Below, one piece after another: positions 15,562 to 22,061 of a stretch of DNA of 22,770 nt. The stretch's first letter is position 1; the number at the start of each line of letters is the position of its first letter. The notes beneath the pieces were generated by a model that searched no databases, was not told where the DNA came from, and saw only the letters and a program-made list of their open reading frames with translations. This DNA comes from Bacteroidota bacterium (GTDB lineage Bacteria > Bacteroidota > Bacteroidia > J057 > JADKCL01), in assembly GCA_016718825.1 (NCBI GenBank), contig JADKCL010000052.1, positions 1 through 22,770 on the forward strand, in the 5' to 3' direction. Both the position numbers and the translations under genes were made by a program.

Positions 15562-17634
15562 CTACCAATTGTTTGGTTTTCTGATTAAAACGACATCTAA
15601 ACCATATTGTTCTTTGATTGCCCAATCTTTATTCCTTTGGTCTACAGTATGAGGCGAATTTCCTGTTTTGCATTCAATTGCGCCGACCCTTTGTCCATTT
15701 TTCGATAGAACAATATCCAATACCCTGTCACCGAACATCGTTTTCATAGTCACTCCATATTCAATGTCGAAACCTTCTTTTTCAAGCAAAGTACCCAAAT
15801 CTTTTTCAAACGTCTTTCCATTTTCATAGTTGATCTTGACTTGAGGGACTGTGCTTGTGGAAGTATTAATTCCCGGTAGTGCCTTGCCATCACCGACCTT
15901 ATTTTTCGGGGTTGGAGTTACGAGTTTTGTGTTATTAGCTGGGCCTTTTGCCGGAACGGTGACTGAACCTGTGTTGGTTGTCAACTTGTAGCCAAAAAGA
16001 GGTTTTACAGCTACAGGTGATGGAGAATAAGCACCAGTAAATCTCGCAATTGGTTTCTCATTGCCTTTTAATATTTCGCCTTTGACACCGCCAAGAGAAT
16101 AAAACGCAGCTTCATTGACTCCCTCCCATACCTGCATCGGCGTTGAAATTGGATGAAATTTTTCTGGATCATTTCCGGCTGCAACCCACTTATCATAGTT
16201 TTGACGATTCTTAATCGCGTAGGCCTTGTCTTGTGATGCCCACCTTTCACCTGCGCTTTGGCTACCCCAATTCTCAAGCCAAGCGTCTTCTACATCTTGT
16301 TGTTCTCCTAAATGATCTACGTTGATTTCACATCGAGTTGCGTAAACTCTCCGATCCAGTTCTCTATCAGTTGCCTCCACCGCGCCTCTAGTGGTCATAC
16401 CATGATCATCGCGGGTAATGGCTGGCTTCGCCAAATTTGCAGGTGGCTTTGACTTTTCTTGACCACCCCCCGGCGCCAACCCATCCACATCCACCAAAAC
16501 CACTGGATTATTAGCCGCATAACAATTCGGCGAAGAATCTGGCATAGACCCAGCCAACGGATCAAGACTTACAAACCGACAAGTCCAAGGCGCATAATAC
16601 CGAGCCCCATAGTAATACAACCCACTTTCCTCATCCCGCTCCTTCCCATTGTACCGATACCGCTTGATCAAATAGCTCCCAAACGATGTCTCTCCAAACG
16701 GAAAATACTCTTCCCGATTTATCAAAGAACCAGCTTCACTCAAGGTAAACGAAGCATTCCCAAGGTGGTCTTCAAGATTGTACTTAACCTCATCGGCAAT
16801 ACCATTCTCGACCTTAATCCTTGCAACTCGCGAACGCCCGTCCATGACGTGAATCTCATTGTATTCATCGTCAACGGTGTTGGTGCCGTCCAGCGTGTAA
16901 AGATATTCAAAACCCCCATCAATGTAAACGGTGACCTCCTTCAAGGATGCAGATTTCCGCACCACTTTTTTCACGCGGTTACCGCCAGCGTCGTAATAGT
17001 AGGCCGCGGTGGTAGTCCCTTCCGCAAAACCCCGAAGTTGGTCGGCAAAGTCCCACTCAAATGACCGTCCAGCGCCTTCTGTGAGCATATTCCCATTGTC
17101 GTCGAAGGTATAATTGACCACAGTCCCAGCATACTCAATGTCCGTTGCCAAGTTGCTCAGTTCGAATGGGGTGCTAGACGCAGAGTTAAAAACCCGATGG
17201 AACTGATTCCCAGTGCCGCCATGGTGGTACAGGTCAAGCATGTTGCCCAGCTTATCATAGGTGTATTCGCGATAATAGGCGACCGTGCCACCTGCGGAAG
17301 TGTCGGGTGTCGGTCTGAAATTGGGATCCGAAGTGCTCACATGGGACCCAGCCTCACGACCAGTTGCATAGATCAACCGATACAGTGCATCATACGCGAA
17401 GATGCGAATCAGTTCATCTGGATTGGTCGCATTGGTCCCACCCACAGCACATTCGGTCGTCTTGTCCACCATCCCCACGATGTTTCCGGCAAGGTCGTAC
17501 GTGTAGGCGCAGTCTTGCTTGGTAGTGCCGGAGCTTGGGGTATAGGTAAGAGAAGACAAAGTGAATGCCTCGGTCTTCTGTCTCAACAGCCTGAAATTGA
17601 CCGGGTTCCCGATGCTCGGGACAGGCTCCGGCAT
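15562..17634 (-). CDS. Rhs-associated core with PD-(D/E)XK nuclease tip (copy 1, 3' part)
   Basis: 690 codons. Residues 12-340 are YD/Rhs repeats, 305-386 the RHS core end (FPFGETSFGSY, KERDEESGLYYYGARYYAPW, VDVDGLAPGGG), 387-600 a variable linker, and 600-690 a restriction-endonuclease-fold tip: VLDIV (Asp640), IECKTG (Glu654-x-Lys656) and a Gln at 666 (VDQRNKDW), the PD-(D/E)XK signature of DNA- or RNA-cleaving Rhs toxins. Catalytic residues are intact. The only ATG (17634) lies inside a palindromic insert, so the first 11 residues (MPEPVPSIGNP) are not core sequence; homology starts at VNFRLLRQKTE. The frame upstream is the 17414-19444 core, overlapping by 221 bp in another frame. Originally one protein; today either a pseudogene or two pieces. 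Nuclease assignment is confident, activity is not. Confidence 0.82.
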   Translation of the reverse strand: MPEPVPSIGNPVNFRLLRQKTEAFTLSSLTYTPSSGTTKQDCAYTYDLAGNIVGMVDKTTECAVGGTNATNPDELIRIFAYDALYRLIYATGREAGSHVSTSDPNFRPTPDTSAGGTVAYYREYTYDKLGNMLDLYHHGGTGNQFHRVFNSASSTPFELSNLATDIEYAGTVVNYTFDDNGNMLTEGAGRSFEWDFADQLRGFAEGTTTAAYYYDAGGNRVKKVVRKSASLKEVTVYIDGGFEYLYTLDGTNTVDDEYNEIHVMDGRSRVARIKVENGIADEVKYNLEDHLGNASFTLSEAGSLINREEYFPFGETSFGSYLIKRYRYNGKERDEESGLYYYGARYYAPWTCRFVSLDPLAGSMPDSSPNCYAANNPVVLVDVDGLAPGGGQEKSKPPANLAKPAITRDDHGMTTRGAVEATDRELDRRVYATRCEINVDHLGEQQDVEDAWLENWGSQSAGERWASQDKAYAIKNRQNYDKWVAAGNDPEKFHPISTPMQVWEGVNEAAFYSLGGVKGEILKGNEKPIARFTGAYSPSPVAVKPLFGYKLTTNTGSVTVPAKGPANNTKLVTPTPKNKVGDGKALPGINTSTSTVPQVKINYENGKTFEKDLGTLLEKEGFDIEYGVTMKTMFGDRVLDIVLSKNGQRVGAIECKTGNSPHTVDQRNKDWAIKEQYGLDVVLIRKPNNW

Positions 17635-19342
17635 GGCGCGTCATCAAGCCACATCCGAGCACGGATAGAATCTTCTGACCCTTGGCGTTGTAGGCGATCC
17701 GACTTACGTAGGTGTCGCTGTCCAGCATAATTACTGTCATCGCCCCGGCCCGATTGTAAGTCGGCGTGACAAGCTTGCGACTGCTGTTGACGTCCATCGG
17801 AAGTTCGATCGACACAGGCCTTCCGAGCGCATCATATTCTATGTCAGTGCGGTAGCTGCCTTCCAACATCGTGCTTTCATACAAGCAAGATGTCCCGGAA
17901 GGAACCCAATCCACCCGATAAACACTCGTCGGCATCGTGGACAAAATCTCTCCATCAGCGATGACCTTTCTTGTCTTGTACTTCGGTTGCCCTTTGTAGT
18001 CATATTGGCCGATCTCGACCATGCCGGCCTCGTCGTAGTTCTTCCAAGGCCTGCCCATAAAATTGTCGGCCACAGCACTCGGATGTCCCTCACCATAAAC
18101 CGCATGCTGCCGCATCGTCACATCCTCAGAACCAGCATCCCGCGCCCACATCCCCACAGGCCGCAACAATTCATCATAAGAACTCAAAACCAAAGCCCCC
18201 TTGGCATCCTGCATCTCCACAGGCAACCCAGCCGCATTGATCACCACCGTCGAAACACCTTTGTCGATATGCGTCGTCTTGAGCGGCTGATTGGCAAGGT
18301 CATAGACATGCAAGAAAGCGCTGTCACGGCTGGTATTCACATCCACCTTGATCGCATCATCCACCCGCAGCTTGTTCCCACGGATGTCATAGAAGTATTT
18401 CATCACCACGAGTTCTAAGCCACCGTTGTAGTTCCGGTCGGTGCTCTCGATCATCCGTCCGAGTGCATCGATTTTGACAGAACGCGGCGTGTAATAGTGG
18501 TCAGGATCAACATTGTGCCCACCGCTAGGATGCGTCAAGGGCGCCAAGTCATTCGCGTCGTAAGTATAGCTCTCCCAAGGCGTGGGAATAAACGCGGCCA
18601 ACGCCGTCAAGTCTGGCAAGCCACTCACCAACGGCAGCTTACCCGTCACCACCCGCTGCTCAGTTCCATCCGGATTCACCGACCGCACAGCGCGCCCGAT
18701 GGAGTCGTAGTACATCACAACCTTTTGCCCATAGTAGGAGGGGAGTGCACCCGAGACCGTCGCGGGTTGGTAGTCCCAGCCCGTGGAATAAAATGGCTCC
18801 CATTGCTCAATCACCGCCCCCTTGTTGTTGGTCGTCTTGAAGCCGTTGACGATCACATTGATGGCCGACGTGGATGTGTTTTCTACGCCCACAGCATTGC
18901 CGTTGGTTCCTTGAATCGCAGGCAATCCCGAATCCCCAAAGTCCTGATCGCCAAAAATCACTTCCTCCGCCTGCGCCCGCGTTTGGATCACGCGCCCGAA
19001 GCCATCGGAGTAGGCCTTTTGCACAAGGGTATCGTTTTCATGTCCAGTTGGAACCCCGGTATCATTCACATGGTGCTCCCGTTGCGTCGTCTTTACATAA
19101 GCCGGAAGCCCATTTTGCATCCAATTCAGCAAATCGTACTCCATGATGGAACTTGCGGTAAAGTTGGGCCTGTTAGTTCCCTCGGAAAGCCAATCCCCGA
19201 GAGCCTGACTCGTCTTCCCCATCACGCCAGCCTCCACCACAAACCCCAGCGGCGAAAACCGCACCGCCGAACGGTTCCCATTCGGGTCGGTGATCAGGCA
19301 GGGCTGCAGGAGGCGGTAGTCGTAAACGGCCTCCACTTGCAT
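17414..19342 (-). CDS. TcB/TcC-like (SpvB/TcdB, YD-repeat) core, 5' truncated (copy 1, 5' part)
   Basis: 642 codons from an ATG at 19342. The frame is open to a TAG at 19445-19447, and the extra ~34 codons (DPFRNVSTVEYDAYNLLPT) are also family-like, so the ATG is internal and the true N-terminus is missing. The body matches Tc toxin B/C and SpvB/TcdB proteins: LLQPCLITDPNGNRSAVRFS, SDGFGRVIQTRAQAE, VVMYYDSIGRAVRSVNPDGT, IDALGRMIESTDRNY, YDIRGNKLRVDDAIKVDVNT. Such proteins build a hollow shell around a toxic C-terminus. The reading turns to nonsense after GCGLMTR, where a palindrome-bearing insert (17605-17634) shifts the frame; the rest of the core continues at 15562-17634. No signal peptide. 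It is the most complete core in the cluster and the likely parent of copies 2 and 3. Confidence 0.8.
   Translation of the reverse strand: MQVEAVYDYRLLQPCLITDPNGNRSAVRFSPLGFVVEAGVMGKTSQALGDWLSEGTNRPNFTASSIMEYDLLNWMQNGLPAYVKTTQREHHVNDTGVPTGHENDTLVQKAYSDGFGRVIQTRAQAEEVIFGDQDFGDSGLPAIQGTNGNAVGVENTSTSAINVIVNGFKTTNNKGAVIEQWEPFYSTGWDYQPATVSGALPSYYGQKVVMYYDSIGRAVRSVNPDGTEQRVVTGKLPLVSGLPDLTALAAFIPTPWESYTYDANDLAPLTHPSGGHNVDPDHYYTPRSVKIDALGRMIESTDRNYNGGLELVVMKYFYDIRGNKLRVDDAIKVDVNTSRDSAFLHVYDLANQPLKTTHIDKGVSTVVINAAGLPVEMQDAKGALVLSSYDELLRPVGMWARDAGSEDVTMRQHAVYGEGHPSAVADNFMGRPWKNYDEAGMVEIGQYDYKGQPKYKTRKVIADGEILSTMPTSVYRVDWVPSGTSCLYESTMLEGSYRTDIEYDALGRPVSIELPMDVNSSRKLVTPTYNRAGAMTVIMLDSDTYVSRIAYNAKGQKILSVLGCGLMTRHAGACPEHREPGQFQAVETEDRGIHFVFSYLYPKLRHYQARLRLHVRPCRKHRGDGGQDDRMCCGWDQCDQSR
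17605..17634. repeat. Palindromic insert that breaks the rhs copy 1 frame
   Basis: TCCCGA-TGC-TCGGGA at 17607-17621 followed by ACAGGCTCCGGCAT. Compared with copy 2 (14390-14410), about 10 bp encoding AYD are replaced by about 30 bp, a net frame change. The insert also contains the ATG used by the downstream frame and encodes the peptide GACPEHRE in the upstream frame, typical of translated palindromic repeats. Confidence 0.8.
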
Positions 19343-19461
19343 CCCGAGCGCATCAGTGGTGATCGTCGGCAGCAGGTTGTAGGCATCGTATTCTACTGTG
19401 GAGACATTACGGAAGGGGTCCTTCGACTCTAAGGCTAGGCCACGCTATAAATATCAGCGAC

Positions 19462-19508
19462 GATCCTGAAATGGAACGCCCTTGTACAGTTGTTTCTAGG
19501 GTGTTGGT
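19462..19508. repeat. Repeat R, diverged copy 3
   Basis: On the minus strand it shares CACCC-AGAAA-CTGT and GCGTTCCATTT in order with R copies 1 and 2, but half the hairpin is lost. It lies between the putative immunity gene at 19620 and the truncated end of the Tc core (19444). The remaining intergenic sequence (19509-19619) shows no gene. Confidence 0.5.
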
Positions 19509-19619
19509 TTGTTCAGTGGCAACTGGTTGGCATTCACATTGGCGGACACAACCTACCATGGTTTTTCAAGCAAATACGTCAAAGAATCTGCCAGCAGATA
19601 ATCTGAACCATTACCACTA

Positions 19620-20123
19620 CTACCATTCCAAATCTGGAACATCACCATGTGGGGAGGAAAAAACGTCGTCATCACTCGGAGGATACGTCAGTTTCTCAAT
19701 CTCTACCCAAGGAAAACTTGCAAAAATACCTTCAAGTTCTTCCTTGGAAGGGCTCTTTGCTTGCATGGAAAAATATTTTACAAGCGACTCGGCAATTAAT
19801 TTTCCTAACAAGAAAGTTGGTTGAGAGCCTTCAATGACTTCGTTTCCGGCTAGCGCAATCGAAACAAGCTTGATCCGATCTTTTCCCAATGTTGTTGGCG
19901 AATTAGGGACCAAGGGAAATGATGTTCGCTGTAAAGCATCGCTTTCTTCTATTCTTAAGAGATCGAATGAAAAAACGTAGGTCCAATCACCTGATTTGAT
20001 CTTTCCATAAACGGGTAATAATCTATCGTTTAGAAAACATTCGAACTGGATAATCAACCGTCGGTCAACAAGGAAGTCAGGGTAATCTCCAGGCGAGACA
20101 AAATCAATTTGAAACATAGTCAT
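19620..20123 (-). CDS. Orphan putative immunity protein
   Basis: 168 residues if started at the ATG at 20123 (MTMFQIDFVSPGDYPDFLVD); the frame is open to 20318, but the upstream part would run through the end of the insertion sequence, so I reject the longer start. Soluble, acidic C-terminus (PPSDDDVFSSPHGDVPDLEW). Conserved-looking stretches are QFECFLNDRLLPVYG, WTYVFSFDLLRIEESD and LGKLIAESLVKYF. No recognised family. Size, strand, AT-rich composition and position just ahead of an rhs core match the other two immunity genes here. Its toxin would have been encoded upstream, where the IS element now sits 76 nt away. Function inferred from context only. Confidence 0.55.
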   Translation of the reverse strand: MTMFQIDFVSPGDYPDFLVDRRLIIQFECFLNDRLLPVYGKIKSGDWTYVFSFDLLRIEESDALQRTSFPLVPNSPTTLGKDRIKLVSIALAGNEVIEGSQPTFLLGKLIAESLVKYFSMQAKSPSKEELEGIFASFPWVEIEKLTYPPSDDDVFSSPHGDVPDLEW

Positions 20124-20199
20124 AAGAAATCTATTTAAGTTTTGGGGGAAATTTACCACGCTGGGGTAACCCATATTTTTTTGCATGACGAGAGTGAAT

Positions 20200-20254
20200 C
20201 GTCCAGAAATAGCCTTACACAATTGTAAGGAATTGTCCTGAAATAGCTTTACAC
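20200..20254. repeat. IS left end: two copies of the terminal motif
   Basis: CGTCCAGAAATAGCCTTACA at 20200 and GTCCTGAAATAGCTTTACAC at 20235-20254 are direct repeats 34-35 bp apart. The inner copy pairs best with the right-end copy at 21669-21688. Confidence 0.75.
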
Positions 20255-20291
20255 AAATGTTGTAAGAGTTATGCAAGGAAGGAAACATCAG

Positions 20292-20660
20292 ATGGGGGCT
20301 GTGAGCAAGTACAGCCATTCATTTCGCCAACAAGTGGCGATGGACTATGAGAAGGGTGACCTTAGCTATTTGCAGGTCGCTGAGAAATACGGTCTCAAGG
20401 GGCGTGACACTGTAAAGGAATGGGTGAAGACATTTCGGAAAAATGGCGAAATTTGTTCTTCCGATTCAATTTTGGCCACTATGACCGATCAGGAAAAGCG
20501 CGATGCTGACGCCAAGGACCTTCGCATCAAGGAACTGGAGAGGCTGCTTGAGGACGAGCGTCTTCGCAGTCTGGCGTATTCAACGATGATTGACGTAGCT
20601 GAAGAGGAACTGGGGGTGCCAATTAGAAAAAAGTCTGGGCCCAAACAGTCCAAAGGATGA
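20292..20660 (+). CDS. IS3-family OrfA (helix-turn-helix DNA-binding subunit)
   Basis: 122 residues from the ATG at 20292 (MGAVSKYSHSFRQQVAMDYE). I prefer this to the ATG 21 nt earlier because AAGGAAGG lies ~9 nt upstream, an unusually good ribosome site. Residues ~8-55 are the HTH (QVAEKYGLKGRDTVKEWVKT); residues ~68-95 are a leucine-zipper-like coiled coil (DLRIKELERLLEDERL) used for OrfA/OrfAB dimerisation; the end is basic (KKSGPKQSKG). The stop overlaps the orfB start as ATGA, suggesting coupled translation rather than the A6G slippage used by many IS3 members. Complete and typical in length. Confidence 0.9.
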   Translation: MGAVSKYSHSFRQQVAMDYEKGDLSYLQVAEKYGLKGRDTVKEWVKTFRKNGEICSSDSILATMTDQEKRDADAKDLRIKELERLLEDERLRSLAYSTMIDVAEEELGVPIRKKSGPKQSKG

Positions 20661-21582
20661 TTGCCTCGCCGCAAAAAGCGAGCATTAAGCGGCTTTGTGA
20701 ACTGTTTGGGTATTCGCGGCAGGCTTGGTACGACCATGGTTGGCATGTCGACGACTGCAGGATGCGGGAGGACGAAATCGTCGAGTTGGTCAGAATCAGC
20801 GCAAGAATGGTCGGTTCGGTGCGCGGACACTTCTAGATATGATGGGCTCCGAGTTGGAGGATCGCGGCCTTAACATTGGTCGGGACAAACTGCTCGATTT
20901 GCTGCGCGAGCGCGGTATGCTGGTGCGCCCTAAACGCAAACACGTGCGCACGACCAACTCCCGCCATCATTATCGAAAGTGGCCTTATCTCCTTGAAAAT
21001 CTAGGAATTACGCAAGCCGAGCAGGTTTGGGTCTGCGACATCACTTACATTCGAACGAAGGGTGGTTTTCTGTACCTGTTCTTGATCACCGATGCCTATT
21101 CGCACAAGGTAATGGGCTTCCACCTGAGCCACACGATGGAGGCTAAGGGTGCGGTGTCTGCGCTGCGCATGGCACTTTCGCAACGGATTTACCCCGAAAG
21201 GAAGCTGATTCACCACTCCGACCGAGGAGTGCAATATTGCAGCACCAACTACGTGAAGGTCTTGCAAGATGCTGGTATTGAGATCAGCATGACCGAGGGC
21301 GCCAGCCCACACCAAAACACGATCGCCGAACGCATCAACCGTACCTTCAAAGAGCAGCTTTATATGGACCAGACCTTTGACGGGTATAAAGATGCAATAG
21401 CCTGCCTAATGAATGCAGTGAGAGTGTACAATCACCAAAGGCCACACAGCAGTTGCAGCAGAATGACCCCGGAGCAGGCACACAAGACCAAGGTGCCGCT
21501 CAAGAGGGAGTGGAAAAGCTACGGCAATAAACGGCCATCGGCGGAGGCGCTCGGCGCCCTCCACACCACCAGCCAGGTTTGA
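20657..21582 (+). pseudogene. IS3-family OrfB (DDE integrase-type transposase), one frameshift
   Basis: The frame begins at the ATG of the ATGA overlap (MIASPQKASIKRLCELFGYS, an HTH_21-like start) and reads to IVELVRI, then hits a TAG at 20834. The continuation NQRKNGRFGARTLLDMMGSE lies in the -1 frame from about 20790-20805 and is open to 21582. The catalytic core is complete: first Asp in VCDITYI, second Asp in HHSDRGVQY, Glu in NTIAERINRTFKEQ, and the YNHQRPHSS...MTPEQAH tail. A one-base deletion in GTCAGAATCAGCG would explain the break; no slippery sequence is present there. Inactive as written unless the missing base is a sequencing error. Confidence 0.85.
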
Positions 21583-21604
21583 TAGTTATAGTTAAATCAT
21601 GGAG

Positions 21605-21745
21605 CCTGTAAAGCCATGTCAGGACGAAAATCCAATCCTGACAACCTATTTCAGGATGTTCTTTGGAAGTGTAAATTCATTTCAGGATTATTGTCGAAAC
21701 CTGTAAGGTTTTTTCAGGACGATGCCGTAAGTTGTTTTCACGACG
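21605..21745. repeat. IS right end: cluster of terminal motif copies
   Basis: Inverted copies of the terminal motif (CTGTAA...TTTCAGGACG type) occur at 21605-21626, 21669-21688, 21700-21721 and, more diverged, 21725-21745. GACGATGCC follows at both 21718-21726 and 21742-21750. A small TCCTGA...TCAGGA hairpin lies between the first two, at about 21636-21656. Confidence 0.7.
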
Positions 21746-21780
21746 ATGCCAACTTCTGATTTCAAACTGCCAAGTGTCCC

Positions 21781-21832
21781 AACCCCGATCATACCCCGAC
21801 TCAACCCCGACTGTACCCCGACGTTACCCGAC
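21781..21832. repeat. Short ACCCCGAC tandem tract
   Basis: Five ACCCCGA(C/T) or ACCCGAC units separated by 3-4 variable bases, an 11-12 bp period. Role unknown. Apart from this and the promoter at 21974, I see nothing else between the IS end and 22062. Confidence 0.7.
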
Positions 21833-21973
21833 TAGGACTTGCTGTCTACTTGCCCAATAGCAGCACATAACCTTTACCCAAACAGCATTGAAACTGCCGA
21901 ACACGCGTACACAACCAGCCTACCATCCTCCCGACAAGCCAAAGTAGTGGTATTCCTCCTCACCAACAACCAC

Positions 21974-22004
21974 TTGACTTTTTCAGAAGACTTGTGTAGC
22001 TTCG
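21974..22004 (+). promoter_or_regulatory. Candidate Bacteroidota promoter (-33 TTG, -7 TAGCTTCG)
   Basis: TTG at 21974-21976, 20 bp spacing, then TAGCTTCG at 21997-22004, one mismatch from the Bacteroidota -7 consensus TAnnTTTG. The start codon of the next gene is 57 nt downstream. Confidence 0.35.
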
Positions 22005-22061
22005 ATTTGTCCTTGCATCCCTTGCCCAGTTCAAATATTCTCAACCTCAACATTGAAAACA

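Larger units (their letters stand above)
20200..21721 (+). mobile_element. IS3-family insertion sequence, about 1.52 kb, frameshifted transposase
   Basis: Two consecutive genes (orfA 20292-20660, orfB 20657-21582) lie between imperfect inverted repeats. The left outer end CGTCCAGAAATAGCCTTACA (20200-20219) matches the reverse complement of 21700-21721 at most positions. Inner copies of the same motif lie at 20235-20254 (left) and at 21605-21626 and 21669-21688 (right). No clear target duplication is visible at these borders, so the exact tips are uncertain and a further motif at 21725-21745 might belong to the element. Only plus-strand element in the cluster; it separates the orphan immunity gene from whatever lay upstream. 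Confidence 0.82.

Noticed and set aside
18497..19432. 311-codon plus-strand open frame opposite the Tc core
   Set aside because: The minus strand matches the SpvB/TcdB family throughout; the plus frame is an Arg/His-rich shadow.
20657..20836. Programmed -1 frameshifting in IS orfB
   Set aside because: No slippery heptamer or following stem at the change of frame; the OrfA/OrfB junction already uses an ATGA overlap.
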